The notes under the pieces are model-generated. The model was not told the DNA's origin, did not search any database, and was given only the letters and a program-made list of their open reading frames with translations. The position numbers and the translations under genes were made by a program. A stretch of DNA of 64,000 nt from Watersipora subatra (taxonomy: Eukaryota > Bryozoa > Gymnolaemata > Cheilostomatida > Watersiporidae). The DNA is taken from positions 34,461,023-34,525,022 of the forward strand of contig NC_088717.1 in the NCBI RefSeq assembly GCF_963576615.1. The letters run 5' to 3'. Below are positions 1 to 12,365 of the stretch, one piece after another. Positions within the stretch are counted from its first letter, which is position 1. Each line of letters opens with the position of its first letter.

Positions 1-806
1 TTGTAGCCGGAAACCAAGGTGTAGGAAGAAAAGCCATTCCAGTGAGGTTTTGCTTGATTATTTACAATAAATACAAGTTTAATCTCGATATCATGAAAAA
101 TAATCTGCAGAATCAAGCCAAGCGCAGCACCTTTTGCCCATAAAAAATAAGCAAAGCATTCTTCAAACAAAATCTTTGGATTTGCCATCATCCAGCGAGT
201 CATGAAATAAGATTTTGATAAATGCTTCTTACAAATTCTGATCAGTTTTGCAGGTGTGTCTTTGTGTAGGCTCCTCTCAAGTTATGTATTATTTTATTAA
301 CATAGAATCAATCTTATCTAACAGCAATTAATGAGCTTAATCTTGCAGAGAAACATGGTTATTCCAGTGTTTTGTGAGCAAAGAAGTTTATTCCAAAGAA
401 TTCAGATATAAATAATATATAGGAAAGTGCGGGGCTTGAAAGGGAGTTATATATACAACGTGAGGCAACTCTATGAGCATAACTCCTGCCTGTTTGTACC
501 AAGGTGAGCAAACTGACACCTATGTAGTAAACTGGTACACCAGTTTAAACTATCAGTTTCGGAGTACCAGAGTTATCATGCCAACCAGGCAGGTCCAAAC
601 CACACCAGGTACTGTAGATGCAACACCAGTATTTATTTCGAGATCTCTGGACACACTAATGTTCAAGCCGTTACATATACACTTGTACTAAAAATAACAG
701 TGATCCAAGTGAGGCCTGAAAACCAACTTGTCTCAATTTGTTACAAATAAGCATGTCCAATTAATAATAACTGTCCACAAAAGCCATTTTGTCACAAGTT
801 GCAATA
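1..806. other. No recognised gene
   Basis: AT-rich. A 72-codon frame at 473-691 has no recognisable domain or splice context. Confidence 0.5.
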
Positions 807-1161
807 AGATACTGAGTTAATTCTAATTGTCAGGTACTGAGTTAATTGTAACTGTCAGATACTGAGTTAATTCTAACTATCAGATACTGAGTTAATTCTA
901 ACTATAAGATACTGAGTTAATTCTAACTATAAGATACTGAGTTAATTCTAACTGTCAGACACTGAGTTAATTCTAACTGTCAGATACCAAGTTAATTCTA
1001 ACTGTCAGATACTGAGTTTATTCTTACTGTCAGATACCAAGTTAATTCTAACTGTCAGATACTGAGTTATATTTAACTGTCAGATACTGAGTTTATTCTT
1101 ACTGTCAGATACCAAGTTAATTCTAACTGTCAGATACTGAGTTATATTTAACTGTCCATAG
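807..1161. repeat. 25-bp minisatellite
   Basis: About 14 units of AGATACTGAGTTAATTCTAACTGTC with small changes (CCAAG for CTGAG, TATATT for TTAATTC). Confidence 0.9.
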
Positions 1162-3888
1162 AAGCTCAGTTGATCCAACTGTGTGGTTCAAGCATTGAAT
1201 GTTGAGTGACTAATAATACAAGGTTCTTACTATTCATACTAAACATGATATGGAGAATGGATGTCTTTAATAGAGCCCTCCTTATATACAAGATATTGCA
1301 TGGAATATGAAGAAAAGCTCTTATAAACAATCTATTAAGCAAAGCAAACCCACCTCTGTATTCTAAACCACAATTATGCAATCAGTATGCACAGAGTGAA
1401 TAAACACAAGAGAGACTGACATAGGTGAATAGATAAAATAGGGCACTGAGTTAAATAGTACACTGCTAATAGCTAAAAGTTATAAGATATAATTGGATAA
1501 GGTACAATGATATGAAATATAAAAATGTCTATGTACAACTAGCACTTCACCTCTCCCAACCAAATGCTGTCGGAGTAATGATATTGAAATAAAACTGATT
1601 TATGGAAACTTACGATGAAAGAGAAACGCTAATGTGAGATGTCTATGTGAGATGTCTATGCTGTCTTGTGAGATGTTTATGCTATCATATGATTCCCGTG
1701 TCTATGTGCACCAATATCTGTTGCATTTGGATACAACTACGGTACAACCCCGGTATATGATATTAATTTGTTGCGGTTTTGGCATCATAAGGCGAAAATC
1801 TCATATAAAGGGTTATAGAAGCTTATAATAATTACTTAATCCAAACACTCCTTGGTGAAAATATCACAATTTTATACATGTACTGTGTGTATTAAAAATT
1901 AGTAAAAGAATAGTATATTAATTAACTTTAGTAAATATATTTAGCTTATAGTAAAGCTAGTAACTCTAGGTCATTGGCATGGAATCATTATCTGTCTTCT
2001 TCCTTTAATGTAATTGTTAAACTTAGCACCCTTGACAAACGGATTAAAGTTGTATTTGTTGTTATATACGTAAAATAAATTAGAGTTCATAATAAATATT
2101 ATATTAAACACTAAAATGCACAATGAAGTTTTACTTTTACTTGCTTTTCACAAATCTTCGTTTCACTCGCTCATTATCAAGCATTTACGGAACTTTGTAG
2201 ACTTCTGAACTGAAAGTGCGAGGCAGCATCGTGACTCTTTTATGCGTTGTGGGAGGGATTTCAGCAAAAATTGTGTTAGCATCTTCGTTATTCCGACGTA
2301 ATCAGCACACCGACTGCCAAATTTGAATCTTGAGAGAAATTTTTGTTGATATCGTATGCAAAAAAATGTTGTATGACGTTGTGAAAAAACATTGTGTTCC
2401 ACATTGTAAGGCCAAAAAATTGTATAGTTGCAATGATATACAGCCCCAACATGTGGGGCTGTATATCATTGATAATTGGGAAGTTGAAACTCGGGGAGGG
2501 GGACGGTTATCTTATTTGTTTGAATACAAAAATCATGAAAATAGGGTTTCGTTTAAATATTTACTTAACACTCAATATTTAATCTAGGCTCAACCCGAAT
2601 GGAACAGATGCTGAGTCACAGTGTGAAGAAATGACTATGTATTTTAGTGACATACAGACTTTAGATGTCATTCAGCGTATCTTGCAGCAATGCAACAAGA
2701 AACTTGTATGATCTGTAGAGACCACATACAAAAATGCATCAAATGTTTGAACTACTGCTTACAAATACAATTTTAAATATATCCAATAATACAATTGAGG
2801 TGGTTATTGTTGAATATTAGAGATGTTCTTCACCATGACACTGTTTAGATAAATTTCCACGAAAGCATAGTGGATGTCCCTTAATCTTAGTCAAGCAGAT
2901 GGTCAATTCAACTTATTTCTTGCGTATCGCACCCTCCATTACAAGACCGTGGTAATTCCTCATACAATCGTTCGTTCAATAGCACCTTTTTCAGATCATC
3001 GAAATCTCTTTGCTCGTTATCGTTGTTTCTATTTAGCTAGCCTTTTTGAATGTTATTATTATTCACACAGAAGTTGCTATAGTTATTTGCCAGTTTTTTC
3101 TGGCTTGTATCCTCTCCAAAGTTACCCGTGTTGTGAGCTGACAACTTTGACCTATATCACACATTTTATCGCACTTTAGTAAGAGTGTGAAACCTCAAAT
3201 GCTCTTCTCAATTAGATAAACTATTCCTAACTATTATTTTTTGATGAGAGTCATTTTAAGAATCTACATTTGTTTCTGAATATGGTACAATATTCTGCAA
3301 CAGAACTAACTCAAATTAAAATTGAAATTAAAATTTTGTTCATTTAATTAGGTTTCAAATTTCAAAACTTCATTTAATTTTAAAAAAATTAAAAATTTTT
3401 AAAAGTTGGCAGATTATTTGTTCATGGAATTTCTAAAGAATAGTAATCTATAGCTAGAATTTTTTTGTATGTTTTTAGATGCATGTGACTGTTTTTACCA
3501 GTTGAGTATAAGTACTTCTTATTAATCTTTCTCCTAACATCTATTTTTTAAAGTCAAATTTAGCTATTTTATTCTTTCCTTATTTCATCACTTGTAATCT
3601 TACATGTCAATGTGTTAAAACATGGAGAAAGTAAACATGGAAAGAAGTAGAACTGGCTAAAAGTAAGCATAAAGACAATCAAACATGGTAGTGGTGAGAA
3701 CATGGTGGAAAATTAAAAATAGAAAAAAAGTTGACATAGGTTTTTTCTCTTGGTTTCGTTGACAGTCAACCAAAGACTAACAAGCGCTGTCGATTGTCCC
3801 TGTTGTAGAGTAATAATTAAACAAAGAGTGTTAAACCAAGGAGTTTTCACGAGGCCACTAGTTTTGAAGAATCCTATAATAAGAGCTA
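1162..3888. other. No recognised gene apart from the hairpin at 2431
   Basis: Short frames on both strands around 2163-2587 carry Cys/His residues but no complete zinc-finger pattern. Confidence 0.5.
2431..2471. repeat. Perfect 18-bp inverted repeat, 5-nt spacer
   Basis: Arms CAATGATATACAGCCCCA (2431-2448) and its exact complement (2454-2471) around ACATG. Confidence 0.9.
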
Positions 3889-4015
3889 TGCCTGTCCAGA
3901 TGTCTGTCTGTCTGTAGTCAACTAAAAGCTTTAGGAAAAAATCGTCCTGAATATTCAAATCCCTAGCCAAGTGCAGTACCAGTTACACCACTCAATCTCC
4001 TTGCTGTAGCATGGA
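3889..4015 (-). mobile_element. tRNA-derived SINE, degenerate
   Basis: On the minus strand, a tRNA-like head (TTGAGTGGTGTAACTGG A-box region, then GGGATTTGAAT B-box-like) is followed by a tail with ACAGACAGACAGACAT and CATAGCTCTTATTATAGG. The tail resembles that of the copy near 19640. Confidence 0.5.
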
Positions 4016-4876
4016 ATAATTATGCATACAGTTATTACACATGACTTCTCCTAGCGCATGAACTGCCATAGTTCTAATGTCGGTATTTACCAAAGACAAC
4101 TAACAGAAAACCTCTTTAGCGTTACCAAAGATACCTTGAATAAGATGCAAAATCTTGATGGAAATTATAGGGCCGTAAAAAAACTCTCCATAGGCTGGTG
4201 ATCTTACCTATTTAGCGTCAGCAGTTTCGTGAGTCCCTCAGCTAAGCTTGTCACACGATCTACTGTTATTTTATATGTGCATATTCCAATGATGGTATTG
4301 ATATCAATCAGCTGTAGCACGCTGCCTGGGTTAACTCAAGTACTGCCTATGTCAGCTGGTAATCTTATTGGACTACCAAGCAATGTTTAAAAAGGTCTAG
4401 CTGTAAGTTCAACGTATTTCTAACTAAAATGTTTTTGTTTTTCAGAAAGGTTATACGCAACACGCATCTATTAAACTGTTTTCCTCAGCAGCACTGCTGT
4501 GATAAATGGTTTCTGGCTGTCACTTAGCTTGTTCAATTCAAATTATAAATACTTGTTTACTCATCCATATGTAGTCAGCAATCAACTAAGACAATACATT
4601 CTGCACAAGAAACTTAACTTGATTGTTTTATTGATATAGAAGTAATTTACCACACATACATGTATATGTCGACATATCGTTTCATGAAATTGTTGCTTTT
4701 TGTTGTAGCCAGCTACAGTGAATTTTGGGTCGTTGTAGTGAAACATCATGTGGTCATGTGATCATCATGTGGTCATGTGACCATCATGTGATCAATTAGA
4801 CATCTGCAAACATAAATGTTGAAAATGTGTTCCTTAAAGAATTTCAGGGACTCAAGCAAAGCATGATACAGCTTTT

Positions 4877-5570
4877 AAAGGTTGACTTGCGACAAAGTTC
4901 ACATTACAGTTATTTGTTTCAAAAGATTCACCATGTCTTACTCTGCTGTGTTGTAGGTGCAAAATATGTGGAAATGTGATTACAAGTTCTTAAAAGCTCA
5001 AAAACGAACAGTTAATTGCAGTCGTCACAGAAATGCCATAGATTAGAATCCCTTTCCAAAACGGCTCAAATGGGTCGTAGCTGAACAAAATGGTGTCTGT
5101 TTACAGTTTCATGCAACCTCATTTGTCAAAATATTTTTACAAATATACGTCTCGCATTCAATAAAACCATTTCTATTGTCCTTATGCGTTTGTTTCATCA
5201 TCATTGTAATGCTGTCATTTTGAGCACTGGTATTTCAAAACCTACCGTAAAAACCTGTGTAATTTTTTAATCTTAGCTCGAAGGAGTGCATATCATCCTT
5301 TGATAAACATGACAAGCCTGTTGGTCACCTAGAATAATTGAAAAATGCTGCAGAAACTATTCACGCTGTTTGGCAAAAAGTATGGGCCACATGATCAGAT
5401 TACGACTAGATGATTAGACCAAGCCGAAACAAAACTGTGAAGTAGCCAGCATCTATATCCCAAACTACGGCATTTTCGTGATGGCGGCGATTAACTGTTC
5501 GTTTTTGAGTTTTTAAGAGCTTGTAATCACATTTCCACATATTTTGCACCTACAGCACAACAGGAACAGT
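4877..5570 (+). mobile_element. Long-TIR MITE, copy 1 (right end lost)
   Basis: The left end AAAGGTTGACTTGCGACAAAG runs into a stretch (4950-5018) that recurs inverted at 5490-5556: GTGCAAAATATGTGGAAATG and its complement. It matches the copies at 41431 and 49637. No transposase is present. Confidence 0.75.
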
Positions 5571-5860
5571 TTAGCAGCATTCACGTCAAACACTTGTCAT
5601 TAGTGGATACACCACAATATATGGCATGATCTAATGATACTGTCATTACTATTGCTGCTGCCAACAATATTACTAATTAGCTATTTTTACTTATCAAGAA
5701 ATTATTATTAGTTTACTATATACATGTATTTAATACAAATACAATTTATTTATTGTCTATTAAACAGTTTTACCATTTACATGTACTTATTATTTATTTA
5801 CTTTTTAGAAATACATGTAGTTGTTATTATCTATTTATTGCTTGAAAACTATTTAATATC

Positions 5861-6110
5861 TACCATAAATCCTCTAATTGAACGCCATGGCAGTCTATTT
5901 TTCAACCCTTTTTCTGCAGTAGCAGTCAGTTGAAGGCAGCGTTCAATAGCGGCATAGTATTTTTCAAATAGTTTGTCAGAATTTTGGGAATATAAATTTA
6001 GCCCTTTCACAGACGAAGCAAGTTTCACCGATATTTTGCCCTCTGTCTCTGGTAAGCGAAATTAAATATTTTGGATGCAATAAATCTACTAACTTACCTC
6101 CACAGACCTA
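5861..6110 (+). repeat. Dispersed repeat, copy 1
   Basis: About 240 bp similar to 52654-52905: both start near TACCATAAA, pass CGCCATGG and CTATTTTT, share a TTTAACCCTTTCACAG-like core and end near CTAACTTAC. The family is not recognised. Confidence 0.6.
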
Positions 6111-7098
6111 TTAACTATACTATACTATACTATACTATACTATACTATACTATACTATACTATACTATACTATACTATACCATACTATACCATACCATAC
6201 CATACCATACTATACTACACTACACTATACTATACTATTCTATACTCTACTATACTACACTATACCATACTATACCATACTATACCATACTATACCATAC
6301 CATACCATACTATACCATACTATACCATACTATACCATACTATACCAATCTATACCATACTATACCATACTATACCATACCATACCATACTATACCATAC
6401 TATACTATACTATACTATAGTATACTATACTATACTATACTATACTATACTATACTATACTATACTATACTATACTATACTATACTATACTATACTATAC
6501 TATACTATACTATACTATACTATACTATACTATACTACACTACACTACACTATACTATACTATTCTATACTCTACTATACTACACTATACCATACTATAC
6601 CATACCATACCATGCCATACTATACCATACCATACTATACTATACTACACTATACTACACTATACTACACTACACTACACTATACTACACTACACTATAC
6701 TACACTACACTATACTACACTATACTACACTATACTACACTATACTGCACTACATTATACTATACTATACTATTCTATACTCTGCTATAGTATAGTATAC
6801 TATACTATACTATGCTATACTATAGTATACTATACTATAGTATACCATACTATACTGTACTGTATTGTACTGTACTACACTACACTATACTATACTACAC
6901 TATACTATACTACACTATACTACACTATACTACACTACACTATACTATTCTATACTCTGCTATACTATACTATACCATACTATACTGTACTATAATATAC
7001 GATACTATACTATACTATACTATACTATACTATACTATACTATACTATACTATACTATACTATACTATACTATACTAAGTATAGTTAATAGGTCTATG
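6104..7098. repeat. TATAC pentanucleotide satellite bounded by inverted repeats
   Basis: About 960 bp of TATAC units with TACAC, CATAC and TATAG variants. The 16 bp at 6104-6119 (AGACCTATTAACTATA) recur exactly inverted at 7080-7095. The long open frames across it are artefacts of the repeat. Confidence 0.9.
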
Positions 7099-7865
7099 CT
7101 TACATGTACCTCCAACTTGTCAAAGATCTCTTAATTACCTGCGACGATATTATAGCCTACATTGATAGTATACATACAGTACATATATACATATATAAAG
7201 GAATAAAGGAAAGGATATAAGGAATAAAGGAACAAATTTTGCAGGAAATTACACCGCATGGTAAGTCTTCCACTTATCAACGACAGCCCTAAGCTTTAAA
7301 TTGAACTTTTTAGTTTTAAGAATGAAGACTTTTACAAAAGCCTTTTTAAAGCAGCTCAAACAGCAATTGTAAAAATCTCATCATTTGAATTATGACATAA
7401 GGTAGAACTTATCAGAGCTGCTAAAAACTGCATCATCTCTAAAAGCTGCTGTTAACGTTGCCCATGTTACTCGTTGTATTCATTCACACATCTCATTGGC
7501 AGAGAAAATTTATAACTACTATTCATATAAAGTAGGTGGGTAGCTAAGGAAGGTCTGTAGGGTATCATAAACACTTTACCTTGCATGGTAGTAATCACTT
7601 CATCACACCCGAGAGTAACATAAATACTACCCCCAACCCATTGTTATCCTTAATGTAGAAACTACACATACTGTGACGCTCTTTGACCACTACTGCCATT
7701 GCCGACTACCGCAAACAAACTACTAGTTATGTCATTATTCATAACGATGAGGGATGTAATAAACTGCCATAATATGTGAGGTAAGCAGGCAGATGAAACA
7801 AAATACGAATTCTTAAAGTAATGAACCAACTCACCCTATGTTGAAGGTGAATGTACTGCCATCAA
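7099..7865. other. Region downstream of gene A
   Basis: Would hold the gene A 3' UTR. No AATAAA or ATTAAA on the minus strand was found in it. Confidence 0.4.
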
Positions 7866-9041
7866 CTAATTGGCAAAATATGGAGGGTTGAAAGCTGTTC
7901 CAAAAACAGGCGGGCGGGCAGATGGTGAAGGTTTAACGCTGCATACAGGTGTTTCAGATGCTGAAGGAAATAAAGATACAGGGTTGGTATTAAATGCTTT
8001 TCTAAACACTGGTGGCTGAGCTGATGATGAAGGCTTTACCCCACATAAAAATGTCTGAGATGCTGGTGAAAATGCAGAAGCAGGGTTGGTGTTAAATGCT
8101 GTACCAAACACTGGTGGCTGAGCAGACGGTGAAGGTGCTGTACTGCATACAGGTGTGTCAGATGTTGGTGAAAATGCAGAAGCAGGGTTGATATTAAATG
8201 CTGTACCAAACACCGGTGGCTGAGCAGACGGTGAAGGTGCTGTACTACATACAGGTGTGTCAGATGTTGGTGAAAATGCAGAAGCAGGGTTGATATCAAA
8301 TGCTGTACCAAACACTGGTGGCTGAGCAGACGGTGAAGGTGCTGTACTGCATACAGGTGTCTTAGATGATGGTGCAAATATAGAAGCAGGGTTGGTATTA
8401 AATGCTGTACCAAATGCTGGTGGCTGAGCAGATGGTGAAGGTTTTACACTGCATGCAGGTGTCTCAGATGCTGGTGGAAATGCAGATTCATGGTTGATAT
8501 GAAACGCTCTGCCAAAAATCGGTGGCCGGGTCAATTTTGAAGGGAGTGAACCATACGCTGAAGGCTGTGACGAGGGCATGGCACAGGCTGAGGTCGAACG
8601 GCCCGCTCTACCTAGTATTGGTCGCCGAGGTGGTATTGAAGGCCATGTACTGCCCGCTAAAGTCGGAGATGTTGAAGGCATTGTAGAAGCTTTTTGCTTA
8701 CCAGTTGCTTGTTGCCGAGGTGGGGTTGAAACGAATCGACTGCGCCTGGTTGCTGAAGTATTAAAATCTGAGCTGTTTATTGGATTTTGAGATTTTGAAG
8801 CGCATACAGGTGTTCCATTGGCAAATTTTCTACCTACAGCTGGAGGCGTGCGCGTTGGGAACGCTGAAGGGTTGAAAGCTGTACCAAATACTGGTGATCG
8901 AGCAGATGATGGTGGGGCTGCAGAGTATGTTAAGTTCTGATATGTGGAACGCCCTTCGGTGGTACACTCTGCGCTGAGCTGTTGTTGCTTCCCTGATGCA
9001 AGAGATGACACGTTATTTCTGAACTCAGTCAGCAACGATCC
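7866..9041 (-). CDS. Gene A exon 5: terminal exon with Pro/Ser-rich FG repeats
   Basis: 1176 nt (391 codons plus stop), acceptor AAATTGCAG. It opens with GSLLTEF, close to the residues after GGW in BAX BH2, then becomes a Gln/Ser/Thr/Pro-rich tail. The C-terminal 200 residues are six 34-residue units (102-bp period; the same point recurs at 7918, 8020, 8122, 8224, 8326 and 8428). Their consensus is PPVFGTAFN, then NPASAFSP, then TPVCS and SPSAQ. Seven FG dipeptides occur, and one unit has FR instead. Tail composition resembles FG nucleoporins, but homology is unproven. The reading frame extends upstream of 9041 to an ATG at 9146; the splice acceptor and the paralog argue that this part is intronic. 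Confidence 0.75.
   Translation of the reverse strand, partial: GSLLTEFRNNVSSLASGKQQQLSAECTTEGRSTYQNLTYSAAPPSSARSPVFGTAFNPSAFPTRTPPAVGRKFANGTPVCASKSQNPINSSDFNTSATRRSRFVSTPPRQQATGKQKASTMPSTSPTLAGSTWPSIPPRRPILGRAGRSTSACAMPSSQPSAYGSLPSKLTRPPIFGRAFHINHESAFPPASETPACSVKPSPSAQPPAFGTAFNTNPASIFAPSSKTPVCSTAPSPSAQPPVFGTAFDINPASAFSPTSDTPVCSTAPSPSAQPPVFGTAFNINPASAFSPTSDTPVCSTAPSPSAQPPVFGTAFNTNPASAFSPASQTFLCGVKPSSSAQPPVFRKAFNTNPVSLFPSASETPVCSVKPSPSARPPVFGTAFNPPYFAN
7900..8520 (-). repeat. 102-bp coding tandem repeat (six 34-aa FG units)
   Basis: Six units in phase with the gene A frame, spaced exactly 102 bp. The three central copies are nearly identical, suggesting recent unit duplication or conversion. 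The outer copies are more diverged. Confidence 0.85.
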
Positions 9042-10304
9042 CTGCAATTTAAAAACTTTTCCATTACCAATTAGTTTATTCAACCTTGAACAAAATTCGA
9101 ATACATGAAACCATTTTGAAGTAAAATAGGAGATATGAAAAACCAAGAAATTGATAAAATATGTTTACTAGTTCCAGGTTTTTTTATGTAATGTGGTTTT
9201 ATGCTTTAGCCCGATGCATGCTGTATTTAAAATGGTGAATTTATTAGTTTGTACCAAGTACATAAATCATAATTTTACTAACAACAATTCATTCTTAATT
9301 ACCTTTTTTTTATCTGTTAATGCTTTGTTGCTTACAGTGCTACTATATTCAAAGTTTGTGTTAGCCACCGTCAAGCTATGTGTTAAGATCATAATTTATA
9401 GAAACATGCTCATATCCTTTGCAAAATAGAAAGAGTTCTTACAAACAGTTTAAAAATTTCATACAAACTATACTGAAGGCATCAATATGTTAGCATGTAT
9501 TTTAAAATTCAAATTGGATTTTATTGTTAATGCAGAAGGATTAGGGAGCTGTTCGTCAAACAATTTTTTAGAAAAATTACTTAAAAATAAACTTGCAGAA
9601 CTTTTAGTAGCTTTTATCCGAAAATACTGGCGTTACTCTATCATTTGTCATTGTTTTTTACATTTGAGTTGATCTGATCTGACTGTCAGGCTGTTTCAAG
9701 ATAAAGATTGACAAAACTTGCTCGCAGTTAAAACACTAAAAATATGTGAAAAAATACATCACTAGTTGCTGTAGTTGATAGTGGTTATTGCGTTGAAGTT
9801 GCAGCATTACGCTTTTTTGTTTTGTCAGTCTCTTTACAGCTATAAACATCATAATCGAACTTTCGCATGACTTGAGTTTTCTTTAACTGCAATCAAGTTT
9901 TATCAATTTTAATGTTGCAAAAACTTAGCAGTCAGGTCCCCTAAAACACCAAAAATAATTGCTAATGATCAAAAAATACTTTTATTAAAATCTACTAAAA
10001 GTTTGTGCAAGGTTACCTTTAAATTCTTTACCGAGTTCTGTAGTAATCTAGTATACCTAATCATTGTACTACTTGTATTAGTAGTTGCATTAAAACCGCT
10101 ACAAACAAGTTGTTCATAGTAAAAACAACTTTGTAAAAATACTTGTGAGCCTAACTATTAGAAGCAAGCCACCTATCTTGTTACAATGCCCATCTAATAC
10201 ACACTAATGCAAACGCAGCCTGTGAGCAGTTTTTATAGCTTTTCCGCCATAACCATATATTTTAAAATTTGTGATATGCTGCTCCAAGCTGGTATCCTTT
10301 TCTA

Positions 10305-10740
10305 TTGAACACTGATAAAGATAAATTGGTGCATTTTCAAAAATTATGTTTTAGAGTCATAGTACTTAATTGGGACAGTAATGATCAGCATCTAAATGCT
10401 CTTAATTCTAATGAACTAACTTTGTTCTTAGATATTTGCTGTCTAAAGTACTCAGACTGCATCTCTTATCTGGCTGACCGTCAATTACATTCCTACCTTT
10501 CCAGAAAGTCTACTACAACCTATACCCAACACCTAACATAACTGATCCACATTATAGCTTTTGCTTCCAATACACATAATATTACTTTACTATTCTTTAT
10601 TATATTATTCTTTATTATATTATTCTTTATTATATTATTCTTTATTTTATTATTCTTTATATATTATATCTCGTATTTTGTTTCATGGTCTAATTTGTTT
10701 TTATTGGCTTTGACCTCTGATAATGAAGTTCATATCTACA
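10305..10740 (+). mobile_element. LINE 3' end fragment, copy 1
   Basis: The frame at 10305-10541 resembles the end of a non-LTR retrotransposon RT ORF (NELTLFLDICCLKYSD, then HSYLSRKSTT). It is closely related to 32665-33025 and is 5'-truncated. Confidence 0.55.
10570..10665. repeat. 15-bp AT-rich tandem repeat
   Basis: About five copies of ATTCTTTATTATATT. Confidence 0.8.
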
Positions 10741-10777
10741 CATTTACAGTTGATTTCTAGCCTGGTTGTCATCTTAC

Positions 10778-10924
10778 CCATCGAGTGCTGATCTTGTTCC
10801 AATAAGAAGGAGTATCTTCGGCAAATGCTATCGCCATTCTGGTCAGTTTGACTATTTTTGCAACTCTTGATCTATCACTTATCTTTGCCAGACACACGAT
10901 CACACGAGATACAACCGCGAGGAA
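10778..10924 (-). CDS. Gene A exon 4: BH1 end to degenerate BH2
   Basis: 147 nt, 49 codons, phase 0 at both ends, with acceptor TTATTACAG and donor TGG|GTAAGA. It encodes FLAVVSRVIVCLAKI, a hydrophobic helix matching the BAX-type helix after BH1, and ends in Trp-(6)-Trp (YWNKISTRW|). Exon 4 of gene B (46 codons) has the same end structure. In BCL2 and BAX the last conserved intron falls in phase 0 right after the GGW of BH2, as here. Confidence 0.75.
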
Positions 10925-11479
10925 CTGTAATAAACATATAAATTTATTTATAGCATGCAAAATTATCGGTTGAGTAGGTATTTGTGACAGATAATTTAAA
11001 AGGAAGTTTATATGAAAAAATCTGACAAGAAAAAGTTTTGAATTGAAAAACTAGAAAAATACACCGAGCAATATTTTGCTTATAAACAAGTTGTTTTGTG
11101 TTGTGAAGTAATTTGCAGCAGGCTGTCTATGGTTATGATGAATTTTTTTATTAACTTTGTAATATAAATTTAGCACCATCCTTATATCTCTGAGCTTGTT
11201 GTATATACGAGATCAACAGCCTATTGGAGGCGATGTAAGTTTCAAGCCTTTTTTCCACAGTGAGCTCCACATTATGGAGATAATAAATTTTGCACATTTA
11301 TTTTTAACCTTAGTCTTAACAATATGAGCGAGAGATCTGCTATTGATCTGAACGCGAGAGATCTATCTGCGAGAGATCTGAACATGCTACTCGCTTCAAT
11401 TTATTTGTTTATTTTGGTATGTGTTGATATTTAAACAGGCACAGATATACAGAACTTTACACACATCAACAGATGTGAA

Positions 11480-11585
11480 ACATGGAAACACATAGAAACA
11501 CATAAAAACACATGGAAACACATGAAAACACATGGACACATATGAAAAGACATAAAACACTTGAAAATATGCACAGACACATACA
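11480..11585. repeat. Short ACACATGGAA-type tandem repeat
   Basis: Roughly ten imprecise 9-10-bp units (ACACATGGAA, ACACATGAAA), in intron 3 of gene A's span between exons 3 and 4. Confidence 0.7.
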
Positions 11586-11715
11586 GACATGTGCAAAAAC
11601 TCGTGAGCATGTCAAAACACACATAATGTCACACAAATGCCCATTTAGCTATTTTAAGAAAGTTTCAATTAAATTGCTAGTATTATTTCAGTAGTGCATA
11701 AGAAGCCAAACTTAC

Positions 11716-11882
11716 TCCCACGATATGCTCCAGCTTGGAATTAACCGCAACAACCATTCTCATAGCAGACGTGAAATTGCTTGTTAAAGCTGTCATGTCT
11801 GAGCCCTTGAATATAAGTGTTCTCATAGCATCAACAGACTTGACGATATCCATAGCCTTGTTTCTGCTCATTGCTCTCCACT
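11716..11882 (-). CDS. Gene A exon 3
   Basis: 167 nt, two bases plus 55 codons, with acceptor CTGTGCAG and donor GGA|GTAAGT. It encodes amphipathic helices (KAMDIVKSVDAMRTL and SAMRMVVAVNSKLEHIVG). Exon 3 of gene B has identical length and phase although the residues are strongly diverged. If the fold is Bcl-2-like, the end of this exon is the start of BH1 (EHIVG|FL). IVKSVDAM could be a degenerate BH3, but the canonical Leu-x3-Gly-Asp is not present. Confidence 0.75.
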
Positions 11883-11959
11883 CTGCACAGACAAATGCTA
11901 AGGTATTAGAACAAATATTTTAAACAAATGAAAAAAGTGGTCTTTTGTAGTGAAAAATG

Positions 11960-12365
11960 ATAGCCAGGGCCAATAAGGGTCATCGTAGACCGGCCAGCAG
12001 TACTGAGGCCAACAGAATGGCTTGACCCATCTGAGCTGCTACTGACTCAAAAAGGTCCCATCGAACCGAGACAAGGGAAGATCGAGCCGACCCTTGATTT
12101 GGCCGGAAATACAGATGGCTGGACATTGGTCAGTGAAGTCCGCCCAACCAATCATCAAGCCAGCAAGACAAAGAACCGACCTGTTTCTGAACCAGCAGAT
12201 GAAAAACCAATATCCTATCGAGCCGCCACTAAAAAGAACAACCTACCGTCAAGTCGGACTTGTCGGAAAATGGAATGAGCCTGCCAACATTTATGATGTA
12301 AAATTAACACATCAAGCAGAGGTTGGCAGAGCACGGAAAGCCTCATTTTATGCAGTTATCTGTTG
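11960..12365 (+). mobile_element. GC-richer retroelement-like remnant
   Basis: A stretch of clearly higher GC inside intron 2 of gene A. From about 11957 one plus frame is open for over 100 codons (GPIRVIVDRPAVLRPTEW start), Pro/Glu/Lys-rich, ending at a stop near 12280. It could be the C-terminal part of an LTR-element polyprotein, but no catalytic motif is visible. Confidence 0.35.

Noticed and set aside
6071..7134. Four overlapping frames of 88-239 codons (YYTILYYTIL-type)
   Set aside because: They are translations of the TATAC satellite; every frame stays open because of the repeat.
9042..9146. 35-codon upstream extension of gene A exon 5 to an ATG
   Set aside because: A good acceptor at 9042 and the phase-0 match to exon 4 make this intron sequence; composition also changes at that point.
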